Shown: piece by piece, positions 25,628 to 34,816 of the stretch
How positions within the stretch are numbered: the first letter of the stretch is position 1
Layout: every line of letters begins with the position of its first letter
Origin: Curtobacterium sp. PhB115
GTDB lineage: Bacteria; Actinomycetota; Actinomycetes; Actinomycetales; Microbacteriaceae
Length of the DNA stretch: 64,000 nucleotides
Reading direction: 5' to 3'
NCBI RefSeq assembly: GCF_003752025.1
Contig: NZ_RJKR01000005.1
Span: 1 to 64,000, forward strand
The notes under the pieces: generated by a model
Seen by the model: the letters and a program-made list of their open reading frames with translations, nothing else
What the model was told of the DNA's origin: nothing
Databases searched by the model: none
Made by a program: the position numbers and the translations under genes

Positions 25628-25677
25628 ACCCCACCGCAGCACCCCGCCGCGCGACCCCACCGCAGCACCCCGCCGCG

Positions 25678-26706
25678 CTACCGCGCCGTACTCGCGCGCA
25701 GCACGACCTCACCGTCGACGACGCCCGTCACGTCCTCGCCCAGGGCCCGCCGCACCGCGAGGGCCCCGATCTCCTCGAGCGGCAACCGCACCGTGCTGAG
25801 CGCCGGCACGACGTCGGCGAGCATCTGCACGTCGTCGAACCCCGCGACCCCGACGTCCACCCCGGGCACCAGGCCACGGTCCCGGATCGCGGCGACGGCC
25901 CCGACGGCCATCAGGTCGGTGACCGCGAACACGCACCGCGGCACCGATCCGGCGTCGAGCAGGCGGGACATCGCCGCGTACCCGCCGTCCCGCGAGAACG
26001 CCGAGGGGACGATCGCCGCGTCGGGCAACCGGATGCCGTGGGCGGCGAGCCCGGCGACGAAGCCCTCCACCCGGGCGTGCGCCGTGACGAGGTCGGGGTC
26101 GCCGGCGAGCACCGCGAACGAGTCGTGGCCCTGCTCGACGAGCGCTCCCGCGAGGGCCGCCGCTCCGCCGAGGTTCCGGATCACGAGTCCGTGCACCCCC
26201 GGGGTCCCGGCAGCGATCCCGTCGACGTCGGACATGAGTGCGGCGACCCCGGCGCCCCCGGCCACGAGCGCGGCGACCCCGTTCCGCGAGGCCTCGGACG
26301 ACCCGCCGAGGTGCCGGCTGACCGCGAGCACCACGGCGCGGGGACGGAGGCCGGCGATGACCGCGAGCACCGATTCCTCGCGGGCGGCGTCCCCGCCGGT
26401 GGAGGTGATCGTGACGACCAGCCCCGCGTCGTCCGCTGCCCGGATCGCTCCGGCCGCGATGGCCGCGAAGTACGGGTCGGCGATGTCCCCGACGACGAGC
26501 GCCAGGGTGGTGGTGGTCCCGCGGGCGACGGCCTGCGCCTGCACGTTGGCGGTGTACCGGAGCTCCTGGGCGGCAGAGTGCACCCGCTCGAGCGATTCCG
26601 GTCGGACCTTTCGTGCGCTGCCGTTCAACGCACGCGACGCGGTCGCGAGCGACACGCCCGCGAGCTCGGCCACGTCTGCCAAGGTGACGGTGCCCCGTTC
26701 CGGCAT
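25678..26706 (-). CDS. LacI family transcriptional regulator
   Basis: The N-terminal helix-turn-helix and hinge (TLADVAELAGVSLATASRALNG, residues about 7-28) are followed by a periplasmic-binding-protein-like effector domain with IADPYFAAIAAGAI and GVAGFDDVQML. ATG at 26706 has GGAGG 7 nt upstream and gives the standard length of 342 residues. It lies between two operons that share the GGAAAGCGCTTGCC operator, so it most likely represses both until the unknown sugar or derivative is present. One operator lies in its own divergent promoter region. Confidence 0.9.
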   Translation of the reverse strand: MPERGTVTLADVAELAGVSLATASRALNGSARKVRPESLERVHSAAQELRYTANVQAQAVARGTTTTLALVVGDIADPYFAAIAAGAIRAADDAGLVVTITSTGGDAAREESVLAVIAGLRPRAVVLAVSRHLGGSSEASRNGVAALVAGGAGVAALMSDVDGIAAGTPGVHGLVIRNLGGAAALAGALVEQGHDSFAVLAGDPDLVTAHARVEGFVAGLAAHGIRLPDAAIVPSAFSRDGGYAAMSRLLDAGSVPRCVFAVTDLMAVGAVAAIRDRGLVPGVDVGVAGFDDVQMLADVVPALSTVRLPLEEIGALAVRRALGEDVTGVVDGEVVLRASTAR

Positions 26707-26839
26707 GTCGTGCCTCCAGTCCGATCCGCGCAGCGCGCGGTCGCCGTCAGGATAGCGATTTCCCTGGAGGCTCGGTGCCGCCCCGTCACGGATCCCACGT
26801 TCCGCAACGGTGCAGGTCGCGATGTCTTCACACTCGTCG

Positions 26840-26877
26840 GGAAAGCGCTTGCCAAGCACGCGCCGTTCGTGTAGACC
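26840..26877 (+). promoter_or_regulatory. Promoter and LacI operator of the ABC importer operon
   Basis: GGAAAGCGCTTGCC (26840-26853) overlaps a -35 TTGCCA (26849-26854); a -10 TAGACC (26872-26877) follows after 17 nt. The importer ATG is at 26951, leaving a leader of about 65 nt. Overlap of operator and -35 fits simple repression. Confidence 0.65.
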
Positions 26878-26950
26878 TGGGGTCCTCGGCCGAGACACCC
26901 CGAACGCTCGCCCACGGCACCGACCGTGGTCCCGAACGAAAGCAGTGACG

Positions 26951-28231
26951 ATGAAGTCATCCAAGAGAATGCTCGCGCTCGCCGGCGGCATCGCCGCACT
27001 GGCCCTGTTGAGTGGCTGTGCCTCCGGCAGCTCCGGCGACGGCGGCAAGGTCGATCAGCTGACCTTCTGGCTCTCCACCTCCACCGCGCAGGAGAAGGGC
27101 TACCAGGACCTCGCCACCGCGTACGAGAAGAAGACCGGCGTCACGGTCAAGATCGTGAACCTGCCGTACGACGGCCTGCAGACGAAGCTCCGCGAGTCCG
27201 CGCAGGCGAACTCGCTGCCCGACGTGGTGCGCGCCGCCGGCATCGACCCGATCTGGACGGGCAAGACCATCGACCTCGCATCGATCGTCGACGACGACGC
27301 GAACAAGATCGATCAGGACATCATCGCGAAGGACGACGACGGCAAGGTCACCTCGATCCCGTCCGACGTCACCGCTGCCGGCCTGTTCGTGAACAAGTCG
27401 CTGTTCGAGAAGGCCGGCGTGGACTACCCGACCGACCCCGCGAAGGCGTGGACCTGGGACGAGTTCCTCACGGCCGCCGACAAGGTGAAGGCGAAGACCG
27501 GCGCGAAGTACGACCTGACGTTCGACTCGTCGCCGTCGCGCCTGCGTGCCTACATGTTCACCAAGGGCACCGACTTCATGCAGCAGGAGAAGGACGGCTC
27601 CTTCCCGACCGACGCGAAGACCGTCGACGCGCTGCAGGACTTCGCGGACATGAACGACGACTCGGTCATGCCGAAGTCGGTGTGGACGAGCGGGCAGGAC
27701 CCGAACGCCCTGTTCAAGAGCGGGCAGGTCGTCGCCTACTTCTCCGGCGTCTGGCAGTCCTCGGACTTCGCGTCGAACATCACCGACTTCGACTGGGCGA
27801 GCGCCGCCACCCCGGCCGACCCGACCCACGCGACCGAGATCAACTACGGCGGCAACATCGTCGGGTTCGAGAACTCGGACGCCCGCGGAGCCGCCGCGAA
27901 GAAGTTCATCGACTACATGTACGACCCGACGAACTACGCGAAGCTCGTGACCACCAACGGGTTCCTGCCGGTCGAAACCGGGCTGGACATCAAGTACCCC
28001 TTCGAGTCGCAGGCGGCGAAGGACTCCTTCGCGCTGTACCAGAAGGAGATCGACGCGGCCGACCCGATCTCGAGCTCCTACGCCAAGGAGAGCGCGAAGT
28101 GGGCGGTCGAGGGCAAGGAGCTCGGCACCGACCCGACCACCGCCGAGGTCGGCAAGCTCATCAACGGGCAGCAGACCGCCAAGAAGACCCTCGAGACGAT
28201 CACGAAGTACTACGAGGACCACGTCGGCTGA
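26951..28231 (+). CDS. Sugar ABC transporter substrate-binding lipoprotein
   Basis: The lipobox LLSGC (Cys23) follows a basic N-terminus and a hydrophobic core, so the mature protein is lipid-anchored outside the membrane. The rest is a type-I sugar-binding fold (family 1): DQLTFWLSTSTAQEKGYQ, PDVVRAAGIDPIW, AYFSGVWQSSDF and YMYDPTNYAKLVTTNGFLPV. It captures the oligosaccharide or sugar for the two permeases downstream. No ATPase is encoded here, as is usual for CUT1 systems that share an MsiK-type ATPase. It is preceded by the LacI operator. Confidence 0.92.
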   Translation: MKSSKRMLALAGGIAALALLSGCASGSSGDGGKVDQLTFWLSTSTAQEKGYQDLATAYEKKTGVTVKIVNLPYDGLQTKLRESAQANSLPDVVRAAGIDPIWTGKTIDLASIVDDDANKIDQDIIAKDDDGKVTSIPSDVTAAGLFVNKSLFEKAGVDYPTDPAKAWTWDEFLTAADKVKAKTGAKYDLTFDSSPSRLRAYMFTKGTDFMQQEKDGSFPTDAKTVDALQDFADMNDDSVMPKSVWTSGQDPNALFKSGQVVAYFSGVWQSSDFASNITDFDWASAATPADPTHATEINYGGNIVGFENSDARGAAAKKFIDYMYDPTNYAKLVTTNGFLPVETGLDIKYPFESQAAKDSFALYQKEIDAADPISSSYAKESAKWAVEGKELGTDPTTAEVGKLINGQQTAKKTLETITKYYEDHVG

Positions 28232-28318
28232 CGGACCGGGCCGGGTGCGGAGGCGCCCGGCCCACCCGCCTTCCCTTCCGAAGCAGCAGCAGCAGCACGA
28301 CGAACGAAGAGGATCATC

Positions 28319-29293
28319 GTGAGCATCCCCACCGCAGCCGGTGACGTGCAGACCGCCGTCCCCACACCGGTGCCGCCCCGCCGGCCCGGAGCCGCGAGGA
28401 CGACGAAGCGCCGACGCTCCGGCGTCAGCAAGCCCGTCCTCGCCCCGATCCTGTTCGTGAGCGTCAACGCCGTCCTGTTCGTCGTCTTCTTCGTCTGGCC
28501 GGCCGTCATCGGTCTCGGCTACTCGTTCACCGACTACAACGGCGTCGTCGACCCGAAGTTCATCGGGTTGCAGAACTACTTCGAGCTCTTCGCCGACAAC
28601 ACCTTCTACGCGGCCCTCGCGCGCACCTTCCTCTACGCGGTCGTCGCGGTGCCGCTCGGCTTCGTGCTGGCGCTGTCGATGGCCCTGATGCTCACGAGCC
28701 CCGCCGCGAAGGGCCGGAGCGTCGCCCGCATCGTGTTCTTCGTGCCGTGGCTGATCTCCCCCATCGTCACCGGTGTGATCTGGCGGTGGATGTTCGGCGA
28801 GAACTTCGGTCTGGCGAACTTCGTCATCGAGTCCCTCGGTGGCAAGGCCGTGCCGTGGCAGTCGAACGCCGACCTGTCGCTGCTCGTCGTGGTGTTCGCC
28901 ACCGCGTGGGCCGGTGCCGCGTTCAACATGCTGCTGTTCGTCGCCGCGATCCGGAACGTGCCGCAGTCGTACTACGAGGCGGCTTCGCTCGACGGGGCCG
29001 GCGCCTGGCACCAGTTCCGGTACATCACGCTGCCGAGCATCGCGCCGACGTCGTTCATCGTCATCCTGCTGTCGTCGCTCGGGGCGTTCAAGGAGTTCGC
29101 CACCGTCCAGGCGCTCAACGGCGGCGGTCCCGGCACCGACAACAACCTGCTCGTGCAGTACATCTACACGAACGGGTTCCAGAACGCCCACATCGGCTAC
29201 GCGAGCGCGGCGTCGATGGTCCTCATGCTCATCCTCATGGCCATCGCGCTGATCCAGCTGGCCGTGAACCGTCGGACGGAGGCCCGTCGATGA
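28319..29293 (+). CDS. Carbohydrate ABC transporter permease (MalF type)
   Basis: Six hydrophobic segments follow a basic N-terminus of about 40 residues. The EAA loop is present as YYEAASLDGAGAWHQFRYITLP, which contacts the ATPase. GTG is used as start, with GAGGA 6 nt upstream. It is 87 nt after the binding-protein gene and overlaps the second permease by 4 nt. Confidence 0.92.
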   Translation: MSIPTAAGDVQTAVPTPVPPRRPGAARTTKRRRSGVSKPVLAPILFVSVNAVLFVVFFVWPAVIGLGYSFTDYNGVVDPKFIGLQNYFELFADNTFYAALARTFLYAVVAVPLGFVLALSMALMLTSPAAKGRSVARIVFFVPWLISPIVTGVIWRWMFGENFGLANFVIESLGGKAVPWQSNADLSLLVVVFATAWAGAAFNMLLFVAAIRNVPQSYYEAASLDGAGAWHQFRYITLPSIAPTSFIVILLSSLGAFKEFATVQALNGGGPGTDNNLLVQYIYTNGFQNAHIGYASAASMVLMLILMAIALIQLAVNRRTEARR

Positions 29294-30207
29294 CCGCCAC
29301 CCTGCCCAGTGCCCCCGGCGCACCCGCAACCGACGACACGACCAAGAGCAAGAGCAAGGGCACGACCAAGACCAAGCGTCTCGACGGCCCGCCCCGTCCG
29401 AAGGCGATCGCCGCCACCGCCCTGCTCTGGGTCTTCATCATCGCCTTCGGCTTCCCGGTGCTCTGGTTCGTCCTCAGCGCCTTCAAGCCCGGCGGTGAAC
29501 TGTTCTCGTACCCGCTGACCCTGCTGCCGAAGACCTGGTCGGTCAGCGGCTTCACCGAGGCCTGGGCCAGCTACGACTTCGCCCGCTACTTCGGCAACAC
29601 CGTCATCGTCGCGCTGGTCACGACCGTGCTCACGGTCTTGGCGAGCGCCGCCACCGGGTACGCCCTGGCGAAGTACGACAACAAGTGGCTGAAGGTCTTC
29701 TTCGTCTGCATCCTCGCGACGACGATGCTGCCGACCGAGGTCATCCTCGCCCCGACGTTCATCGTCATCCGCGACCTCGGCATGTACGACTCACTGGCGG
29801 GCATCATCGTGCCGTCGGTGATCACCGCGACCGGCATCTTCATGTTCCGGCAGTTCTTCATCACGGTGCCCGACGACCTGGTCGAGGCCGCGCGCATCGA
29901 CGGCGCGAGCGAGTTCGGGATCTTCTGGCGGATCATGCTGCCGATCTCCCGTCCGATCATGCTGACACTCGCGATCTTCTCGTTCCAGTGGCGCTGGAAC
30001 GACTACATCTGGCCCCTGCTGGTCCTCAACGACCCGCACCAGTTCACGATCCAGATCGCCCTGCAGAGCATCGTGGGCGCGGAGAACGTCAACTGGACCG
30101 TCCTGCTCGGCGCCTCGGTGATCTCGATCATCCCGCTGGTCCTCATCTACCTGGTGTTCCAGAAGTACGTGAACGGCGCGGACCTCAACGCGGGTCTCAA
30201 GGACTGA
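29290..30207 (+). CDS. Carbohydrate ABC transporter permease (MalG type)
   Basis: A Lys/Thr/Ser-rich N-terminus precedes six membrane segments; the EAA loop reads VEAARIDGASEFGIFWRIMLP. It pairs with the preceding permease. ATGA overlap at the start and a TGATG overlap at the stop couple it to both neighbours. The C-terminus QKYVNGADLNAGLKD is typical of sugar permeases. Confidence 0.92.
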   Translation: MTATLPSAPGAPATDDTTKSKSKGTTKTKRLDGPPRPKAIAATALLWVFIIAFGFPVLWFVLSAFKPGGELFSYPLTLLPKTWSVSGFTEAWASYDFARYFGNTVIVALVTTVLTVLASAATGYALAKYDNKWLKVFFVCILATTMLPTEVILAPTFIVIRDLGMYDSLAGIIVPSVITATGIFMFRQFFITVPDDLVEAARIDGASEFGIFWRIMLPISRPIMLTLAIFSFQWRWNDYIWPLLVLNDPHQFTIQIALQSIVGAENVNWTVLLGASVISIIPLVLIYLVFQKYVNGADLNAGLKD

Positions 30208-31994
30208 TGGGCTTCCTCGACGCGGTCGGGCCGGCAGCCGACGAAGCGGCTCGCCAGCTCCGACTCGCCGACGACGACCCCGCCACGCTGCAGCACCGGG
30301 AACTGATGGCGCGTGCCCTCACCTTGGTCGGGGCGTGGGTCCGTCACCTGCCTGGAGGCACGGCTCACCTCCCCGACAGCGAGCTCACGACCGCGCACGG
30401 CTGGGTCCGGCACCTCGCGGCCCGGCAGTCGCCCGGCGGCACGTTCGTCGGCGGAGACAACGTGCTCTCCCCGCCGGACTCGGCGTTCACGGTGAACGAC
30501 GTCTGCGACGCCCTCGAGTTGCTCGCGCCGTACCGGGCGTCGGTGCCGGCGGCCGGTGCGCTGGCCGACGACCTCGATGCGATCGTGCACCGTGCAACCC
30601 CGGCACTGCTGACCGGCGGCGTGCACACGCCGAACCACCGCTGGGAGATCTCGTCAGCCCTCGCCCGGATCCACCGGCTGCACCCGTCGCCGCAGCTGGT
30701 CGAGCGGATCGACGAGTGGCTCGCCGAAGCGCCGGACATCGACGCCGACGGCCTGTGGTCCGAGCGCAGCCCGAACTACGCGGCCGCCGTGTCCTGCCCG
30801 TCGTTCCTCGTGCTGGCGTCGGTGCTCGACCGGCCCGAGCTGCTCGACCCGGTCCGTCGGTCGCTCGACGCCACGCTCGCGCTCCTGCTGCCGGACGACA
30901 CCGTCGAGACCGTGCAGTCCCGCCGGCAGGACCAGTCGCACCCGTTCGGCATCGGCGCGTTCGCTCCCCTGCTCTGGCACGTCGCGGTGCTCGACGACCG
31001 TGCCGACCTCGCCGCGGTCGCCGCCCGAGCCGCGGTCGCCGAGATGTGGCAGCCCGGTGCGGTCGCGGCACGGGCGATGACGGACCCGGTGCTCGGCCGA
31101 CCGCTGCCCGCCGTCGCGCCGCTGCCCGCCGGGAGCCCCCTGACGCCGGCCGTGCACGCGTTCGCCGACGCCCGGCTCGTGCACGTCCGCGAACCCGACC
31201 GCAGCGTCGTGCTGTTCGCCGGCTCGGACGTCCCCGCCGAGGGGCACGTCCGGTCGGGGCTGGCGAACAGCCCGACCTTCCTGCGGGTGTTCTCCGGCGC
31301 CGTCGTCCTGTCCGACGTCCGGCTGTCCCGGGAGTTCTTCGGCCTCGGCCCCTTCCGTCCGACGACACTGGAGTCGTTCGGGGTGCCCGAGTCGTTCCGG
31401 GTGCCCCAGTCGCTCGGGGTGCCCGAGTCGCCCGGGGTGCCCCAGCCGCTCGGCGTGCCCCAGCCGCTCGGTGCTGGTCGCTTCCGGCTCACCGAGACCG
31501 TGACCGCCGGCTACCACCAGCCGCTCCCCGCCGCGGACCGGCGTCGCGACGGTGCGTACGCGCTCGGTGACGAAGGTCGCTTCTCGGCATCGATGTCGTT
31601 CGGCTCCCGCGCCGTCGACACGGTGTCGCTCACCACGACGGTCGACGTCGAGGTCACCCCGGGTGCCGTCACGCTCGACGTCACCACGGCGGGTGCCGAC
31701 GTGCCGTGGTCCCTCCAGTTGACGTTCCGCGCCGGGGGTACCTTCACCGGTGTGAGCACCGACCGAGCGACCGGCGAACGCGTCCTCGCCGAGGGCACCG
31801 GCACCTACCGCGTCGGGGACTCGGTCGTGTCGTTCGGTCCCGGCAACGGTGCCTGCCCCGCACAGCCCGCGTTCTACGCACCCGGTCAGGACTACGCCTT
31901 CCTCGGCGGCACGGACCGCCCCGCCGGCGAGCACGTCCACGTCACCGGGCGCTCCCCCGGCACGGTGCGCGTCGTGATCGGGACCGGTCGATGA
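30207..31994 (+). CDS. Uncharacterised cytoplasmic protein, possible alpha/alpha-toroid polysaccharide lyase-like enzyme
   Basis: The 595-residue product has no signal peptide. The first 330 residues are helical with motifs ANY-type WSERSPNYAAAVSC, HTPNHRWEISSAL and VQSRRQDQSHPFG that recall (alpha/alpha)6 toroid lyases and heparinase II/III-like proteins; the last 170 residues are beta-rich, as in the C-terminal sandwich of those enzymes. The assignment is only by overall pattern. Residues 389-424 are a six-fold repeat of a (E/Q)SLGVP-type hexapeptide from an 18-nt DNA repeat (31371-31478). It is fully embedded in the ABC operon, so it should act on the imported sugar. Confidence 0.6.
   Translation: MGFLDAVGPAADEAARQLRLADDDPATLQHRELMARALTLVGAWVRHLPGGTAHLPDSELTTAHGWVRHLAARQSPGGTFVGGDNVLSPPDSAFTVNDVCDALELLAPYRASVPAAGALADDLDAIVHRATPALLTGGVHTPNHRWEISSALARIHRLHPSPQLVERIDEWLAEAPDIDADGLWSERSPNYAAAVSCPSFLVLASVLDRPELLDPVRRSLDATLALLLPDDTVETVQSRRQDQSHPFGIGAFAPLLWHVAVLDDRADLAAVAARAAVAEMWQPGAVAARAMTDPVLGRPLPAVAPLPAGSPLTPAVHAFADARLVHVREPDRSVVLFAGSDVPAEGHVRSGLANSPTFLRVFSGAVVLSDVRLSREFFGLGPFRPTTLESFGVPESFRVPQSLGVPESPGVPQPLGVPQPLGAGRFRLTETVTAGYHQPLPAADRRRDGAYALGDEGRFSASMSFGSRAVDTVSLTTTVDVEVTPGAVTLDVTTAGADVPWSLQLTFRAGGTFTGVSTDRATGERVLAEGTGTYRVGDSVVSFGPGNGACPAQPAFYAPGQDYAFLGGTDRPAGEHVHVTGRSPGTVRVVIGTGR
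31371..31478 (+). repeat. Six-copy 18-nt tandem repeat inside the toroid-like gene
   Basis: Units such as GAGTCGTTCGGGGTGCCC and CAGCCGCTCGGCGTGCCC repeat in frame six times with 1-4 changes each. They encode a proline-containing hexapeptide repeat that sits just before the beta-rich C-terminal part. Confidence 0.85.
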
Positions 31995-33889
31995 CGCTGC
32001 CCGGCGTCGTCCTCGTCGGTGCCCGCGGCTACGGCCTGCACCACCGTGCGAACATCGACCGCCTCGTGGCAGCGGGAGTGTGCACGCTCACCGCCGTCGT
32101 CGACCCCACACTCGGAACCGCCACGGACGCCGGCACCCCGGTCGCACCGGACGTCGGCGCAGCGCGGGAGTTCGGCCCGGTCGACGTCGTGGTCGTCGCG
32201 GCCCCGATCGGCGCGCACCTGCCCCTCGCCCTCGCGGCCCTCGAGGCCGGTGCTGACGTCCTGCTCGAGAAGCCGCCGGTCACCACCCGCGCCGCCCTCG
32301 CGGCCCTGCTCGAGGCCGAGCGTCGGACCGGCCGGGTCGTCCAGGTCGGGTTCCAGAGCCTCGGGTCGGACGCGCTTCCGGCCTTCCGCGACGGCTCGCT
32401 CGTGGGCGCGGTGCGGTCCGCCGCCGCCGTCGGCACCTGGACGCGGAACCAGGCGTACTGGGACCGCTCGGGCTGGGCCGGTCGTCGTCGGGTCGGCGGG
32501 GTCGACGTGCTCGACGGGGTGGTCACGAACCCCCTCGCGCACGCCGTCGCCACCGCCCTCGCCGTCGTCGGGTGTCGTCGCGCCGCCGATGTGGTCCGGG
32601 TCGAGGTCGAGCTGTACCGGGCGAACGACATCGAGGGCGACGACACCTCGGCCGTCCGGGTGACCACGGCCGCCGGGCTCGAGGCCACCGCCGCGCTCAC
32701 GCTCTGCGGCCCCTCCGAGGTCCTGCCCACCGTGCGGGTCCGCGGAACCGCCGGCAGCGCCGTCCTCGGGTACACGTCCGACGAGGTCGCGGTCGGCGGC
32801 ACGACCCGGACCGTCGGGCGCACGGACCTGCTCGAGAACTTGCTCGCCCACCGCGCCCGCGGCGACGCCCTGCTCGTCCCGCTCGTCTCCACCGGCGCCT
32901 TCGTCGAGGTCCTCGAGGCCGTCCGCGCCACCGAACCGGTCCGCATCGACCACCCGTGGGTCACCTGGCAGGGTGACGGCCCCGAGCGCCGGCCCCTCGT
33001 CGCAGACGTCGAGGCGATCGTCGACCGTGCTGCGGACGACCGCGCACTGTTCTCCGAGGTCGGCGCACCGTGGGCGCACACCGCCCGCGACGAGGTGCTG
33101 CAGGTCCTGCGCGTCGGCGGGACCGAGGTGGCGACCGAGCTCGACGGTGCCGGCACGATCGCCACGTCGTCCCCGCGGCCGTACCTGCACCCGATCCGGA
33201 CCCTCGGCGGCACCGTCGTCACCGCGCACCACCCCGCCGACCACGACTGGCACTGCGGGCTCGGGTTCGCGATCCCCGACGTCGACGGTGTCAACTGCTG
33301 GGGTGGTCGGACCTACGTGCACGGCCACGGCTACGTCTGGCGCGACGACCACGGCAGCGTCGAGGTCGTGCACGCCGAGCAGCACGGCCCGTCGAGCACG
33401 CAGGAGCTCGTCTGGCGGGGCCCCGACCGCCGGGTCGTCCTGCACGAGGACCGCGTCCTGCGCTGGAGCGCCACCCCGACCGGGTGGGAGCTGACCTGGT
33501 CGTCGTCGTTCCGCGCACCGGGCGAGCACCCCGTGCACCTCGGCGGTCCCGGCAGCAACGGCCGGGTCGGCGCGGGCTACGGCGGGTTCTTCTGGCGCTT
33601 CCCGTCCTGCACGGACGTCACCGTCCGGACCGCCGAGGCCGAGGGCGAAGCCGCCGTCCACGGCTCGGTGTCACCCTGGGTCGAGTGGACCGCGACCTTC
33701 GACGAGGGCCCGGCCATCGTCCGCATCGAAGCACTCGACCACCGCGACCCCTGGTTCGTCCGCGCCGACGAGTACCCCGCCGTCGGATCGGCCCTGGCCT
33801 GGCGGGAGCCCGCGCTCGTCCGTCCCGGTGTCCCGCTGGTCCGCTCCTTCCGCGCCACGATCACCGACGGGCACACGCAGCCGCACTAG
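31991..33889 (+). CDS. Gfo/Idh/MocA oxidoreductase fused to a DUF6807 (PmoA-like) domain
   Basis: Residues 1-330 are a Gfo/Idh oxidoreductase: a Rossmann start GVVLVGARGYGLHHRANID, the EKPP motif in DVLLEKPPVTTRAAL, and a complete second domain. Residues about 360-632 match the DUF6807/PmoA-like family, with RPYLHPIRTLGGTVVTAHHPADHDWHCGLGFAI, CWGGRTYVHGHGY and GYGGFFWRFPS; the His-rich segments look like a metal or sugar site in a galactose-mutarotase-like fold. In other genomes these two are often neighbouring genes. The fusion suggests two consecutive steps on one sugar derivative. It overlaps the previous gene by 4 nt. Confidence 0.82.
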   Translation: MTLPGVVLVGARGYGLHHRANIDRLVAAGVCTLTAVVDPTLGTATDAGTPVAPDVGAAREFGPVDVVVVAAPIGAHLPLALAALEAGADVLLEKPPVTTRAALAALLEAERRTGRVVQVGFQSLGSDALPAFRDGSLVGAVRSAAAVGTWTRNQAYWDRSGWAGRRRVGGVDVLDGVVTNPLAHAVATALAVVGCRRAADVVRVEVELYRANDIEGDDTSAVRVTTAAGLEATAALTLCGPSEVLPTVRVRGTAGSAVLGYTSDEVAVGGTTRTVGRTDLLENLLAHRARGDALLVPLVSTGAFVEVLEAVRATEPVRIDHPWVTWQGDGPERRPLVADVEAIVDRAADDRALFSEVGAPWAHTARDEVLQVLRVGGTEVATELDGAGTIATSSPRPYLHPIRTLGGTVVTAHHPADHDWHCGLGFAIPDVDGVNCWGGRTYVHGHGYVWRDDHGSVEVVHAEQHGPSSTQELVWRGPDRRVVLHEDRVLRWSATPTGWELTWSSSFRAPGEHPVHLGGPGSNGRVGAGYGGFFWRFPSCTDVTVRTAEAEGEAAVHGSVSPWVEWTATFDEGPAIVRIEALDHRDPWFVRADEYPAVGSALAWREPALVRPGVPLVRSFRATITDGHTQPH

Positions 33890-33898
33890 CCTGGTTCG

Positions 33899-34393
33899 AT
33901 GACGACCACGGACAGCGCCGACTGGGATGCCCGCGTCGCCGCACTCTGGGCCGACGACACCGTTGACGACCAGGCTCGGATCGCGCGCATGCACGACCTC
34001 GCCGCGGTCGCTCCGCACCCCGCACTCGGCTCCTTCGAGGTCGGTGGCGCGTACGACTCCGGCGGGCACGAGGCCGAGGCGCACGTGCACTACGAAGCCG
34101 CGACCGCCTCGGGCCTCGGCGCCGTCGACCCCGACCGTGCCGCGCAGCTGGTCGTGCAGCACGCCTCGACCCTGCGCAACATCGGCCGGGTCGACGACGC
34201 CATCACGATGCTCCGCGACGCCCCGGAGCACCCCTCGACCGGTTCAGCGCCGAAGGTCTTCCTGGCACTCGCGCTGCACAGCGCCGGCCGGCACGACGAG
34301 GCACTGCGCGTCGCGATCGAGGCCGTCGAACCGACGCTTCCCCGCTACCGCCGGTCCGTCCGCGCCTACGCAGCGGCACTCACCGAGCGCTGA
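33899..34393 (+). CDS. Tetratricopeptide repeat protein
   Basis: The 164-residue product consists of about three helix-turn-helix repeats (for example ALGSFEVGGAYDSGGHEAEAHVHYEAA and AAQLVVQHASTLRNIGRVDDAITMLRDA, then VFLALALHSAGRHDEALRVAIEA). It resembles the small TPR proteins often labelled tetratrico peptide repeat group 5. It begins 9 nt after the fusion gene and may be co-transcribed, though its role there is unclear. Confidence 0.8.
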   Translation: MTTTDSADWDARVAALWADDTVDDQARIARMHDLAAVAPHPALGSFEVGGAYDSGGHEAEAHVHYEAATASGLGAVDPDRAAQLVVQHASTLRNIGRVDDAITMLRDAPEHPSTGSAPKVFLALALHSAGRHDEALRVAIEAVEPTLPRYRRSVRAYAAALTER

Positions 34394-34441
34394 ACGCCGG
34401 CGCGCTGATGCCCCGCGCGCTGATGGCGTCGGCGTCGGCCG

Positions 34442-34666
34442 TCAGGCGTTCCGTCGCTGGAGCGCGTCCGCGGCCTTGCCGAGCAGCCAGTTGACGGCCC
34501 ATCCGAGCACGCCCACGACGGGCAGCGCCAGGATGACGATCGTCCACAGGACCTTGACGAGCTGGCTGCGCCGGCGGTCGCGCCAGACCTGCACGAGCGC
34601 CAGGACCTCGATCGCCAGCAGCAGCAGGAGCACGACCGAGTGCACCCCGGACACGTTCTCGATCAC
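34442..34666 (-). CDS. Small membrane protein with PLDc_N domain
   Basis: This 74-residue protein has two hydrophobic helices separated by a basic loop: VVLLLLLAIEVLALVQVW and VLWTIVILALPVVGVLGWAVNWLLG. The pattern matches the phospholipase D nuclease N-terminal (PLDc_N) small membrane protein family common in actinobacteria. A GGGGAGAAC ribosome site precedes the ATG. Function unknown. It is convergent with the TPR gene. Confidence 0.8.
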   Translation of the reverse strand: MIENVSGVHSVVLLLLLAIEVLALVQVWRDRRRSQLVKVLWTIVILALPVVGVLGWAVNWLLGKAADALQRRNA

Positions 34667-34816
34667 GTTCTCCCCTTCGCGGTGGCGACCACCGCCCCGC
34701 CACCGACCCTAGGCCACCCGGGACCACCCGCGCTCCCACGCCCCGCGCCCGCTCTGCCGGCCGCCTCCACCCGCAGACCCCCCGCCGCGCGCCCGCCGCG
34801 CCCCCGCCGCGCCGCG

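Noticed and set aside
23684..26755. 1023-codon plus-strand frame covering the Gfo/Idh region, repeats and LacI
   Set aside because: It spans antisense of two genuine genes and the repeats between them; no protein family and no ribosome site.
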